In this document: positions 37,213 through 49,721 of the stretch, piece by piece | Position numbering within the stretch: position 1 is the first letter of the stretch | Layout of the letters: the number at the start of each line of letters is the position of its first letter | Assembly (NCBI RefSeq): GCF_937616625.2 | Contig: NC_065573.1 | Coordinates: 7,517,001-7,581,000 of the forward strand | Reading direction: 5' to 3' | DNA: 64,000 nt | Source: Mercurialis annua | Lineage: Eukaryota > Streptophyta > Magnoliopsida > Malpighiales > Euphorbiaceae | Position numbers and translations under genes: made by a program | The notes under the pieces: model-generated | The model's input: only the letters and a program-made list of their open reading frames with translations | Database searches by the model: none | Told to the model about the DNA's origin: nothing

Positions 37213-40062
37213 TGTAATACCCCAAAACATTGAAGCATTTAATTGGACTACGTGTCCAGTCCTGTTTCGCCAGGGTGGCGATATTGGAAATAATTTTCGA
37301 GAAACTTAATATTTTATTTCAATTCTAAAGTTAGAATTGGAATTAGAAGAAAAAATGTCAAGAAAAGCTCGAAATAAGGTACAGGGACTAAAGTGGTAAT
37401 TTAGCCACTACGACTTAAAATGGAAATTATTTCGCCAAGGTCCGCGAAATGTTTTATAGTATATGTGGTAAAAGTCTCGAGTCAATCGGAGACCTTTTAA
37501 AATCTGGACGCGGATGCGTTTTGGGCTAAATTGCAATTTTGTAAAGTTCAAGGACCTAATTGTAAATTAGCCAATTAAGCCTCGAGAATAGCAATTGAAA
37601 GATTATTGACGGAAAATAATAATTTTTAAGTTAGTATTATTTATATGAATATAAATAATACGTATCGACTCGAGTTAAAAGGATAATTTAACCGTTTGGT
37701 TAAATTAGAAAGTTTAAAAGAGAAATGGTTTAGATTAAAGAAATGAAGGAATAAAACGGAAAATTTTCCAACTCATTTATATGTTTCCTTAAGCATAAGG
37801 AAATGAGAAAAGGATCAGAAGAAATGATCCAGAGAAGAGAGAAAATGACGATCACCGTCGTTTCGCCGCCGTTTCGCCGTTTCTCGTCCAAATCGCGAGT
37901 TCTTTATATCGATTCGTTCAGAATTCGATTCTCTATCATCTTTGAGCTTCAAATAGAGGTAAGCTTGACGTTTTAGTTGCTGAAATTGAAGAATATAGGG
38001 CTGCCATGTCGAGATCGAATCGTATCAACCGTAGTCACGTTATTTTTGACGTTTTTGATGATTATTGAGTTGAATATTGTGTTATATTGATGTACAAACA
38101 TGTCGGAATGAGTTAGGGATGTCGGGAGCATGTCGAGATGATATTTGGGGCTGTTCTATGGTGTCGCACGACGTGCGACAAGGTCTCACGACGTGCGACA
38201 TAACCTCGCGACGCGAGCGGACTTGCGATTGGCATAATTTCTTCGTTCGGACTCGGAATTGAGCGATTCTCGTTGCGTTGGAAAGAGGAAAGGATTTTCT
38301 ATCAATCCTAAGCATTATATCAAGGTAATATTGCTGATTTGGATGTTAAAATTTGAGGTTATAGGCTGTCTCAACGAAAATGTTACGCTCGAATCGCGTA
38401 CGTCGGAATTGAGACGTTTACGGTTGATTTCGAAGTGATAAAAGTGTTTATAATGTGTTTAAATGATCTAAGTATGTGTTGGTATGAATTTTGGGGTATT
38501 TGGAGCTTCGGAAATGGTCCAGAAGCATCAAAAAACGCTGCCCCCAAAGTGCGCACGACGTGCTGCACTTCAGCACGTCGTGCTGGTGCGCGACGTGCAC
38601 CAGAAGGGTGCACGACGTGCACCACAAGGGTGCACGACGTGCACCAGTGAAGGGCACGTCGTGCCCTTCATGAAAAATGAAGGGCACGAGGTGCCAAGCT
38701 AGCACGACGTGCCCTACTTCGATCGTGACCTCCGGGAACTTCCGGGAGCGAAAATTGGCCTCTAATGGCATGATATGGGCGTAGAACTCTGACAAATGTC
38801 TTAAAATGAATATTAATAAGACATTATAGCAATGAACATTAACATGATGAGTAATAGAGATATGAATAGAGATCTATAGAGAAAGATACGTTTAGAACAC
38901 GACGATTATATTTCGTGCTTTTGTCGTGTTAGGTACCTAGTGCAGTTTTTAAGAACAAGATTCTCTAAGTATATATTTTAACGATAGAATCCTGTGATAG
39001 ATGTGACGGACTATCGATCTACGAGTATGACGAACCAAGAAGCTCGACGAGGATTGACGGACCAGTCTCCTGGAGCTTACGTTTGGATATAAGGGATAGC
39101 GGTCACTGTGAGTGGCAATTTACTTTCGCGTATTATTATTACAAAAGTTATTTTCATATATTATGAATATTATCATTAATACATCGCGTTTACATGATTT
39201 GTTCGTATGAGATATTATGTTTGATGAATTAGACTATATGAATGCCATTATATTCATTGTTTGAATATGAGTATCTAGTATGCGATCCGAAGAAACCAAC
39301 TACCTATTGTGTGTCAATAGGCTGTGTGATCACCAGTATTTGAGTCAGTCTAGCGTGTCTAGATTGTCTATGAGATTACGAAATGCGCATACGATATGAA
39401 TGTGATACGAGTGAGAACTCGGTTACGGTGTAACCTGAGCCCCGTATCTAGTGGGTTGGACCCACCAGTGAGTTGGACTCACACTTTGAGATTAAGAGAT
39501 TGGTCGCGGCTGACGTGGTTGAGTGTGAACACTCCCGGGTCGGACCACTTGGATCAGTTTGATTCGAATATTCGGAATGAGATAAGTTCAGAGTTTAAGA
39601 TTAGGGTTTCGGTCGGATCTGCTATTTATGAATATTATGTTATTTTCATATTATATCGAGATAAATATATATATGTTTGAGTATGCGATGTGTATTTTGA
39701 TAATACCGATAATAAGTTGCATACTCACTCAGTATTTTCCCAAATACTGACCCCTCACTCTGATGTTTGCAGGTATTAGAAGTCGGATCAGACGAGCCAT
39801 CTCCATTGTGCCAGAAGTCATTGGACTTGCACAAATATGAGTTCCTAAAGCTGCAGTAGTCAGTAGGTGTCAGTACTAGATAAATATTTTTACTTCAAAC
39901 AGTATTTTTATATTGTAAACTCTAGTATGATATTTTGATATTTATTAATAATATGTTTTTAATTGCGAAAAATTATTAGTGGTTTTAGGCTTGCTACGGG
40001 TTTCGGAGCTACCACTCCCATTCCCTAGCGCCGGTCTCGGCTCAATAATTTGGGTCGTGACA
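37213..40062 (+). mobile_element. LTR B of the tandem element (2,850 bp)
   Basis: The middle LTR, shared by both units: it is 3' LTR for internal A and 5' LTR for internal B. It lacks the 320-bp duplication of LTR A and the 44-bp palindrome expansion of LTR C, so it shows the base length of this LTR. It carries its own palindrome trio (38162-38217), main palindrome array (38549-38714) and hairpin cluster (39303-39749). Confidence 0.93.
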
Positions 40063-40066
40063 ATTG

Positions 40067-40078
40067 TGGTATCAGAGC
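40067..40078 (+). promoter_or_regulatory. Primer binding site of internal region B
   Basis: TGGTATCAGAGC, four bases after the end of LTR B; identical to the site at 33187. Confidence 0.92.
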
Positions 40079-43000
40079 AGTTGGTCCAGTTACCTCTGCT
40101 AAGATGCGTTTGTCGGTCAAGTAACCTAGGAACTACTGCAGCTATAGAGTTGAGGTTTGTCTGATCCAAGTCGTTAGTATGATGTGCTTTGTGATAAGCA
40201 CGATAAAATGATTTGTGAAATGCTTGTTTGCTTCTTGTGACACGTATATACGAGGTATATACGTATATGTTGTTTCGATGAGACATGCATACATGATATG
40301 CCTTTTGAAATGAAGTTTTTAGGAGAGGTATTACCTCCTATAAATAGAATACTATTGATATGATTTTGATTTGATGTCATATATATGTGTGCTTAGCATC
40401 AGATAACGTGATAGATGCTATAGAATTCGATCGATCGAAATTTTCGAAAGAATGAGAAGAAGGAATGGAAAGTTCCAGAAGTTGAAGAACTTTCCAGGTA
40501 CAGAGTTTAAAGGTCTAGAGAACTTACAAAACGTAAAGTTTATAACTTTTAAAAGTTATTTGTTTCACGATTCTGAAAGCATAATTGTGCCTAGACCCGT
40601 AATAGCCATTGATAATTGCCACGACATCGATAGAAAATGCATCACTACATACATCAATACATGCATTAATAGGACATGCATCATATGCATTATGTTCAGA
40701 CGAAGAGGTGAGATGTGGCAACTCTTTGGGGATGAGAGACATCATCACCCTAGTGCACAATTTTGCTAAGATTTAAATGAAATTTTCAAATGAGTCGTTT
40801 TATTTGAAAGAGTTTTCAAGAAGTTTTGTTTTTTATGTAAGTATACCTAGACCAGAACTCTGTGACGGAAGTGAAGTGCTCGCGAGCAAGCTGTGATCTA
40901 GGCTATGAGGCGAATGAATACGTATAGTTGTGAGAGCATAGGATTTGTGTCTCTAGCTAATGAACTTAGCCTTGATTAGACAGATTAGTATGCGACTAGG
41001 ATAGTAGATATATGTTCGGATAGTAAAACATATCCGATTAACAACGTATGACATGTATGCTATATTTTAATACTCTTGATGTTTGATTAAGTCCATGTGA
41101 GAGGAATACTCACAAGACTTAAGTTACAATGCGTAATCAAGAAAATCTAGGGGACACTGATTTTCTTGAATCCGGTCAACATAGATGATTATAGCTACGC
41201 TAGTAATATGTGTGTAACATATACAACGCGAGTATATGTTTTGATAATTTGCTAAGTCTACGATGAGTCAGAACACTCAGAAGACTAGCAATAAGAGACG
41301 TATCATAGAAGGTAAAAAGGGAGGAGACGTTTCTAAAGTCCAACGTACGTGGACAGCGATTAGACGTGATGATTAGTAAGGGTTATATTTTAAGGAATTT
41401 ATCAGTATTCCTTTATATAATCGCTATACTATGAACAAAGAGCTGCGCGAACGTGTGCCGCTGCACAACAAGTGTATGAGACGCAAGAAGAAGATCGAGG
41501 TAACCAAGCCGAATGCAATCTACTCTAATTGGCCAATAAAAGCCAGAAACGTGATGAAGGTTAATGGGAACCTAGCAAAAAAAAAAAAAAAAAAAAAAGT
41601 GGGATTATGCAGGCATCGGGAGTGCCGCAGTAACCCAACGTTGTTATGGATCAGTTAGCCGTAAAAGCAACTGATATAAGGAATTGTGTACCAATAATTG
41701 AAGTATATGATAAGAAAGATCAAGAGATAAACAACAAGAACTGCAATAGGTGGATTGAGAATTAAAACTTCCATCTCAAGATTTTGATTACGAAACGGAT
41801 CAGTAAAGCGTGGAAGGTGTAAAGGTAATGAATGCTTATAAGGTGTTAAACCTTGAACTTCAATGAGATCAAATAAAGAATAAAGTGTATAATATGATCG
41901 ATATAGAGGATTGATTAAGATCCTTAAAGGAGTAAGATGTGTTAGACACGATCAAACTAGTTTGAGAAATTCCCAAAAAGGAGATCCTCAGGAAGAGGAC
42001 TTCGGAAAAGAAAAGTTATTAGACGATTCCGATGTCGAGGAGTACCAGAATGAGCATTTCTGGTCCAGTGTACAAAAATACCGCAATCTGAGGAATGATG
42101 CAGAGATAACCAACGGTCAGGCACGAATAGCTCTGAACCAGGTTAGGAGGCAAATGCGCTCCTTTTCACAAGGAATGCTACCAGTGGGATTGTATTCCAC
42201 TGACTTCCTGCGTACGGTCGAGGGATTGCTAAAGGTACATGACGTATATGATAAAGTATAAAGACGCAAAAGTAGATTATGGATAATAAGAAGTTAGTTA
42301 AAGTAGACAGAGTTAAGGAAAGTACGGATAACCTGCGTATGTCGCAAGGAACTTGATAAGAGTTATTGAGAAATGAAAAAGAGAAAAGTTATGTGGAGAG
42401 TTGACAAGGAAATTAGAGAAATGGAAATCTATGCAGTCGTGGACACATAGAAACAAAGAAAGATAAAGAGGATAGAGTCATATGAATGGATCCACTGACA
42501 GTTAAGATGTCAGTAAGGGTACAATAGGACGATATGTAAGTAATGAAGAATGCACTACGTCGATAATTCAGGCAAAAGAATTGCGACCCATTATTTAATT
42601 GGTAATCGACGTTCAGAGTGCCGAAACAAGAAATATCAGGAATACGAGATGCGATAGAGGTAATACCCGCATATGATCGGCTTTTTAGACGGCCATGATG
42701 ATAGTACAAATACGATAAGATGATATACGTATACAATTGGGAACACACCACATCAGGAAATTTGGACGAAGAAGACCACAACTCTCTGTTAATGATCGAT
42801 GTTGTGAATATTAAAAGTAAGTAGTACACTACGTACAAGATGCGCTAAGGAGGAAATCAAAGAATGCAATAGAAGATAATCAAGAAACACGATAAGAGCG
42901 TGAATAAGGATGGCAAGAGGAGTACCATAGGATCATAGCAGTTAGACTATGAATCCTATTGGTTGACAAAGGACAAGAAGTCAAAGAAAAATTACAAAGA

Positions 43001-44079
43001 AGTACATCTACGGTATGGACAAATGTAGAAGTAACAAGTGGAATAGTAAGATCATGGATAGTAATGAGAAATAAATTTAGTACTACGTGATAGTAAAGGG
43101 AAATGATTTGAAAGCTAAGAGCCAATTAAGATTGAGAATTGGAAGGAAGAAATAGATAAGAAAAAGTTAGATTATGATGAATAAAAAGATCAAATATGGA
43201 ACAAGTAACAATGCCATCAGAGGACATTCTGATGCAAGAATATGGTTGAAAAAGGATTAAGATCCTCATTTAGGGATTATAAGCAAAGAAAGTTTACCAA
43301 AGCATTGATCACACGCTGTCTTATTAAAATAAGAATTCAGCGACCTATATGACAATCCTATCTGGTTGAAAACCAGATTGATGAAACAGATCGATGTGAG
43401 GTAAAAAGAGACGAGGAATTTCAAAGAATAGCACGTTATGCTTAAGAAAAAGAAAATAAATCAATGGATATGCAAACGAATAAAGAGGTATATGAGATAT
43501 CAAGATGCAAGAAGAAGGTTAAGTAAGCTTTACAAAAAGAGTGAAGACCTCATAAGGATATGTCCTAAGGATTCACCTCATGGATAACCATGATTAACGA
43601 CGATAGCGAAAGAATCTTCATATGAGAAGTGAAGTAACGAGACAAAAAGAGAATGGTGGATAATGGGATAAAGATCCCAACATAATGATAAATAAGAATC
43701 AGGCCGTGATGACGGCCATATGGAAGAAACTACAAGAGTAAAGAATTAAGAACGACGAATCGTAGATACATATGAATACGACTATTGTCGTCATAAAAGG
43801 GAGATGTTGAATGACAAAGATTATCATCTTTAGTAGTAAGACGTCATTAAGACGAACTGCCATTGGATAGCAGTAAGGAACTAGAAGTTCAAATTGATGA
43901 AATCAAAAGTAAGGTTGACTGTGTTAACTGACATCAACGGGTAGGAAGTACAGAAATTGAAATAACGATTTCATGTGCTGACCAGTGTTGTAAGATGAAC
44001 ACGGTATCCCTACTAAATTCTAGATGTAAAAGAGATTAAGGTAAGAAAAGAATATGAAAATTCGAGGACGAATTTTTAT

Positions 44080-44092
44080 AAGGGGGGAAGAA
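44080..44092 (+). promoter_or_regulatory. Polypurine tract B
   Basis: AAGGGGGGAAGAA immediately before LTR C, identical to tract A. Confidence 0.9.
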
Positions 44093-46986
44093 TGTAATAC
44101 CCCAAAACATTGAAGCATTTAATTGGACTACGTGTCCAGTCCTGTTTCGCCAGGGTGGCGATATTGGAAATAATTTTCGAGAAACTTAATATTTTATTTC
44201 AATTCTAAAGTTAGAATTGGAATTAGAAGGAAAAATGTCAAGAAAAGCTCGAAATAAGGTACAGGGACTAAAGTGGTAATTTAGCCACTACGACTTAAAA
44301 TGGAAATTATTTCGCCAAGGTCCGCGAAATGTTTTATAGTATATGTGGTAAAAGTCTCGAGTCAATCTGAGACCTTTTAAAATCTGGACGCGGATGCTTT
44401 TTGGGCTAAATTGCAATTTTGTAAAGTTCAAGGACCTAATTGTAAATTAGCCAATTAAGCCTCGAGAATAGCAATTGAAAGATTATTGACGGAAAATAAT
44501 AATTTTTAAGTTAGTATTATTTATATGAATATAAATAATACGTATCGACTCGAGTTATAAGGATAATTTAACCGTTTGGTTAAATTAGAAAGTTTAAAAG
44601 AGAAATGGTTTAGATTAAAGAAATGAAGGATTAAAACGGCAAATTTTCCAACTCATTTATATGTTTCCTTAAGCATAAGGAAATGAGAAAAGGATCAGAA
44701 GAAATGATCCAGAGAAGAGAGAAAATGACGATCACCGTCGTTTCGCCGCCGTTTCGCCGTTTCTCGTCCAAATCGCGAGTTCTTTATATCGATTCGTTCA
44801 GAATTCGATTCTCTATCATCTTTGAGCTTCAAATAGAGGTAAGCTTGACGTTTTAGTTGCTGAAATTGAAGAATATAGGGCTGCCATGTCGAGATCGAAT
44901 CGTATCAACCGTAGTCACGTTATTTTTGACGTTTTTGATGATTATTGAGTTGAATATTGTGTTATATTGATGTAGAAACATGTCGGAATGAGTTAGGGAT
45001 GTCGGGAGCATGTCGAGATGATATTTGGGGCTGTTCTATGGTGTCGCACGACGTGCGACAAGGTCTCACGACGTGCGACATAACCTCGCGACGCGAGCGG
45101 ACTTGCGATTGGCATAATTTCTTCGTTCGGACTCGGAATTGAGCGATTCTCGTTGCGTTGGAAAGAGGAAAGGATTTTCTATCAATCCTAAGCATTATAT
45201 CAAGGTAATATTGCTGATTTGGATGTTAAAATTTGAGGTTATAGGCTGTCTCAACGAAAATGTTACGCTCGAATCGCGTACGTCGGAATTGAGACGTTTA
45301 CGGTTGATTTCGAAGTGATAAAAGTGTTTATAATGTGTTTAAATGATCTAAGTATGTGTTGGTATGAATTTTGGGGTATTTGGAGCTTCGGAAATGGTCC
45401 AGAAGCATCAAAAAACGCTGCCCCCAAAGTGCGCACGACGTGCTGCACTTCAGCACGTCGTGCTGGTGCGCGACGTGCACCAGAAGGGTGCGCGACGTGC
45501 ACCAGAAGGGTGCACGACGTGCACCACAAGGGTGCACGACGTGCACCACAAGGGTGCACGACGTGCACCAGTGAAGGGCACGTCGTGCCCTTCATGAAAA
45601 ATGAAGGGCACGAGGTGCCAAGCTAGCACGACGTGCCCTACTTCGATCGTGACCTCCGGGAACTTCCGGGAGCGAAAATTGGCCTCTAATGGCATGATAT
45701 GGGCGTAGAACTCTGACAAATGTCTTAAAATGAATATTAATAAGACATTATAGCAATGAACATTAACATGATGAGTAATAGAGATATGAATAGAGATCTA
45801 TAGAGAAAGATACGTTTAGAACACGACGATTATATTTCGTGCTTTTGTCGTGTTAGGTACCTAGTGCAGTTTTTAAGAACAAGATTCTCTAAGTATATAT
45901 TTTAACGATAGAATCCTGTGATAGATGTGACGGACTATCGATCTACGAGTATGACGAACCAAGAAGCTCGACGAGGATTGACGGACCAGTCTCCTGGAGC
46001 TTACGTTTGGATATAAGGGATAGCGGTCACTGTGAGTGGCAATTTACTTTCGCGTATTATTATTACAAAAGTTATTTTCATATATTATGAATATTATCAT
46101 TAATACATCGCGTTTACATGATTTGTTCGTATGAGATATTATGTTTGATGAATTAGACTATATGAATGCCATTATATTCATTGTTTGAATATGAGTATCT
46201 AGTATGCGATCCGAAGAAACCAACTACCTATTGTGTGTCAATAGGCTGTGTGATCACCAGTATTTGAGTCAGTCTAGCGTGTCTAGATTGTCTATGAGAT
46301 TACGAAATGCGCATACGATATGAATGTGATACGAGTGAGAACTCGGTTACGGTGTAACCTGAGCCCCGTATCTAGTGGGTTGGACCCACCAGTGAGTTGG
46401 ACTCACACTTTGAGATTAAGAGATTGGTCGCGGCTGACGTGGTTGAGTGTGAACACTCCCGGGTCGGACCACTTGGATCAGTTTGATTCGAATATTCGGA
46501 ATGAGATAAGTTCAGAGTTTAAGATTAGGGTTTCGGTCGGATCTGCTATTTATGAATATTATGTTATTTTCATATTATATCGAGATAAATATATATATGT
46601 TTGAGTATGCGATGTGTATTTTGATAATACCGATAATAAGTTGCATACTCACTCAGTATTTTCCCAAATACTGACCCCTCACTCTGATGTTTGCAGGTAT
46701 TAGAAGTCGGATCAGACGAGCCATCTCCATTGTGCCATAAGTCATTGGACTTGCACAAATATGAGTTCCTAAAGCTGCAGTAGTCAGTAGGTGTCAGTAC
46801 TAGATAAATATTTTTACTTCAAACAGTATTTTTATATTGTAAACTCTAGTATGATATTTTGATATTTATTAATAATATGTTTTTAATTGCGAAAAATTAT
46901 TAGTGGTTTTAGGCTTGCTACGGGTTTCGGAGCTACCACTCCCATTCCCTAGCGCCGGTCTCGGCTCAATAATTTGGGTCGTGACA
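44093..46986 (+). mobile_element. LTR C of the tandem element (2,894 bp)
   Basis: Terminal LTR, followed by the target duplication TAGGA (46987-46991). It is 44 bp longer than LTR B because the palindrome array at 45429-45638 has two extra 22-bp units, including a GGTGCGCGACGTGCACC variant. The hairpin cluster is at 46227-46673. Confidence 0.93.
45429..45638. repeat. Expanded palindrome array, LTR C
   Basis: Same array as at 31668 and 38549 with two additional 22-bp units. The palindromes are therefore also a tandem repeat that changes copy number. Confidence 0.85.
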
Positions 46987-47975
46987 TAGGAAGTCCATGA
47001 TCATACATGTGTGATTGCTTGATTCATTTTAGCTTTAATATGTATGAGATGCATGCTAAAATGTGTTGTGTGCTTAGTGAGACCGGAATAACTTAAAACC
47101 CTAAGAAATCTTCCTAAAAGTTTAAAGATTAAGTTTATACTGATTAATCATTAAATTGATTTATCAATGGCTCTCCATTGGAGCAATAAACTAACACACA
47201 TTGAGTTATCATTTTGTCGGCTATGGATACATAGGGGTGAGATGATATCGTCAAGAGGCTGTTGTTGAGTTTATTGTTAAGCATGAGATGTTATAGGTGT
47301 ATCGATATAGTACACGGCAATAACGGCAATTAGGCGTACCTGAGTCGTGTATTATTAAAATTGATACATCTTAGTTGATTCAATGGGTTAAACTTAACTA
47401 ATGCAGAAACCCAATAACGACAATGGGTATCTGAGGGTGAAAGCATTAGGAGCCGGAAATGATTGAACCTCATATGAGAAATGATGAACAAGTGTTGTTC
47501 ACTTGTAGTACATTGTGATCCCAATAACGGCAATTAGGCGTACCTGAGGGAAAGATCAATGACTATAAGAACTCAATCACCCGCTTGAAATCTTTTCCAA
47601 CAAAGATTCACGTTTCCTATTTTGGAAGTGTAGGATTCGAAAAAGATAGTGGGAGGCCATTTTGATAAAGACCAAATCATTATGGTTAAATATACAAAAT
47701 AACACGAATACTAATTAGAGATCTTTGCTATCTAAGGGATAATAAGATTAAATAGAATCCTTTTAAGTGACATTCACGATAGTAATCGGCTAGTGGTTTA
47801 AAACCATTTTTTTTGATTGATTAAGATATTTAGATGCCTCCAAGGCTATTGCGAAAAAGAAATGCACATTGGTTAACAAAGAAAAGTGTTTTCGTTTGTT
47901 AAGATGTAGGACAGTATAAGTCATAGCCGGAAATATTTGGAATATTTAAAAGGCGGTTTGGTCAATAAAAGAAAT

Positions 47976-48017
47976 TGTTTCTTTTGTCAAAACAAAAGAC
48001 ATTGAAATGGAAATTGT
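47976..48017 (+). pseudogene. Copia gag CCHC zinc knuckle (broken)
   Basis: The translation shows C-x2-C-x4-H-x4-C with correct spacing. The codon right after the histidine, usually tryptophan in copia knuckles, is TGA. This nucleic-acid-binding motif marks the end of gag. The same broken motif is at 60725-60766. Confidence 0.8.
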
Positions 48018-48123
48018 ATTAAGTATTGTGAATACTTAAAGGGCAATGACGAGAGGAACGACAATTCCATCAAGAATGTGTCTATCTCATGTTCCAATGT
48101 CAATTGCTCATTTAAAAGCTTAA

Positions 48124-48192
48124 GTATTGGATACCGATGCTAATTCTCACATTTGTTTATCTTTTACGGATTTAGTAAAAGTGAGAAAGAAA
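48124..48192 (+). pseudogene. Copia aspartic protease remnant
   Basis: The frame reads VLDTDANSHIC, aligning with the copia protease core (LDTGA/S-x-H). The glycine of the catalytic DTG is Asp here. Catalytic Asp codon at 48130-48132; the equivalent in the second copy is 60879. Confidence 0.75.
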
Positions 48193-48520
48193 GGAAAAAG
48201 ATGAAGTAATCTTAAATCTCGGGAATGACGCAAGCGTTGCGACAAGAGCTATAGGATCAACTTCAATTTTCTTAAATAAACATAAGTTGTACTTAAACAA
48301 GTTTTTTGTACTTACCCAATATATATAGAAATATCATATCCGAATTTATATGACAAATTTGGTAGTTGATTTTCTATTTACAAAGGATGTTTGTAGTATT
48401 ATGTTTGATAATATGGAGTTGGGTATGGATATGTACAAAATGTTCTTTATGACTTGAATAAAGATGTTTAATGCAAAAGATGTTTTGGAAATTAATACCA
48501 TAAGTAATCAAATTTCTAAA

Positions 48521-49360
48521 CAACTTTGGCATTTATAATTAGGACATATTGCAAAAGATAGACATAACAAGTTAGATAGGATGGGAATCTTGAGCAATCA
48601 AGATTTTGCATCTCTTCCGATTTGTGAGTCGTATCTTAAAGGCAACATGGCCTGATTATTCTTTATGGGACAAAGAGGTAGAGCTAAAGCCGTTTAAGAG
48701 ATCATACATAGTGATGTATATGGTACGTTTAAAGAAACGGACCAAGGTAGATACTTATACTTCATCTTCTACATCGATGATTTATCACGATATAGTTAAG
48801 TTTGTCTTATGAAGAACAAACATGAAGATTTTGAAATGTTCAAATGACTTCAAGAATGAAGTAGAAAACCAAATTGGAAAAGGTATTAATACTTTACGAT
48901 GTGATCGAAAAGGGAAGAATACTTGAGTACAGAATTTGGTATGTTCCTAAAAGGGATGTGGTATTATTTTTCAACTTACTCCTTGAGAACACCATGGTTG
49001 AATGGTGCGTCTGTCAAGAAGGACGTATTGTACATTGTGGGAAATGATACGATCAAGAATGAGCTATATACTGACTTATCCATCTCGTTATAGGGTCAAG
49101 CACTTCTTACCGCAAATAAAATTCTAAATTAAAATCCATCTAAATCCGCTCCATATATACCTTATGAGATATGGTATGGAATAAAGTCTTAAGGATGTTA
49201 AGATTTGAGGGTGTTCGGAACATATCATGTAACTGATATCCGGTAAATTTGGAATCAAAATCAATCATGGAAAGGTTATGTTGGATATCCTAAAGACAGT
49301 TTAGGATATTGTTTCTATATTCGAACCGAACAAACAATCGTTGTTTATCGGTGGTAGTCT
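48521..49360 (+). pseudogene. Copia integrase remnant
   Basis: LWH..LGHIAK at 48524 is the first half of the HHCC zinc-binding domain, followed by LPICESYLKG near 48613 with the second Cys changed to Tyr. IHSDVYG has its catalytic Asp at 48713. FYIDDLSRY near 48767-48793 follows. A QLTP..TP..NG-like stretch lies near 48970-49010. The C-terminal VGYPKDSLGYCFY segment starts at about 49278. Stops and at least one frame change separate the parts. Confidence 0.8.
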
Positions 49361-49721
49361 TTCTTAATAAAGCGTTTATTCAAGAGGGACACTAAGAAAG
49401 GAATATAGAATTAGATGAGGAGTCATCGAGTTACCAACAAAATAATGAATCAATGAAGATTGATAACACCCACTAAAAGCCGGAGTTAGTAAAAGATGTA
49501 TCTACATTAACAACTTGAAGATTAAGTAGAGTATCTCGTCCACTGGAGAGAGATGGTTTTCCCACATGATAAACAAGAGTTGTTTAGTCATGGAGTAAGA
49601 GATCAAATGTTGATCCCTCTACTTATGAGGAAACTATATGTGATATAGATTCTTCAAAATTGGTTTGAAGGAATAAAATCTGAAACGGATTCCATATAAA
49701 GAAACCAAATTTTAGGAGCTA

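Larger units (their letters stand above)
40063..44092 (+). mobile_element. Internal region B of the tandem element, non-coding (4,030 bp)
   Basis: Same length as internal A and differing at a handful of positions by eye: C to T near 40744, T to A in the A-run near 41595, T to G near 42211, G to A near 43536 and T to C near 43607. The first, third and last are simple substitutions. No coding domain is recognised. Frames equivalent to those in region A lie at 40452-40769, 41431-41658 and 41911-42261. Confidence 0.9.
30012..46986 (+). mobile_element. Nested tandem long-LTR retrotransposon: LTR-internal-LTR-internal-LTR
   Basis: Three LTRs (30012-33182, 37213-40062, 44093-46986) separate two internal regions of exactly 4,030 bp. 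The outer ends are TG and CA and are flanked by the same 5-bp target duplication, TAGGA, at 30007-30011 and 46987-46991; the uninterrupted site is at 59745-59749. This shows one insertion followed by LTR-LTR recombination that added one internal-plus-LTR unit. Each internal region has a primer site and a polypurine tract but no recognisable gag or pol. The build (long LTRs, non-coding interior of several kb) fits a large retrotransposon derivative (LARD). The TGTAATACCCC start suggests a Ty3/gypsy parent, which is inference. Confidence 0.95.

Noticed and set aside
47330..47533. 67-codon minus-strand frame conserved in both copia copies (also near 60094-60282)
   Set aside because: Antisense to the gag region of a decayed retrotransposon. 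Conservation is explained by recent shared ancestry, and the second copy already differs in length.
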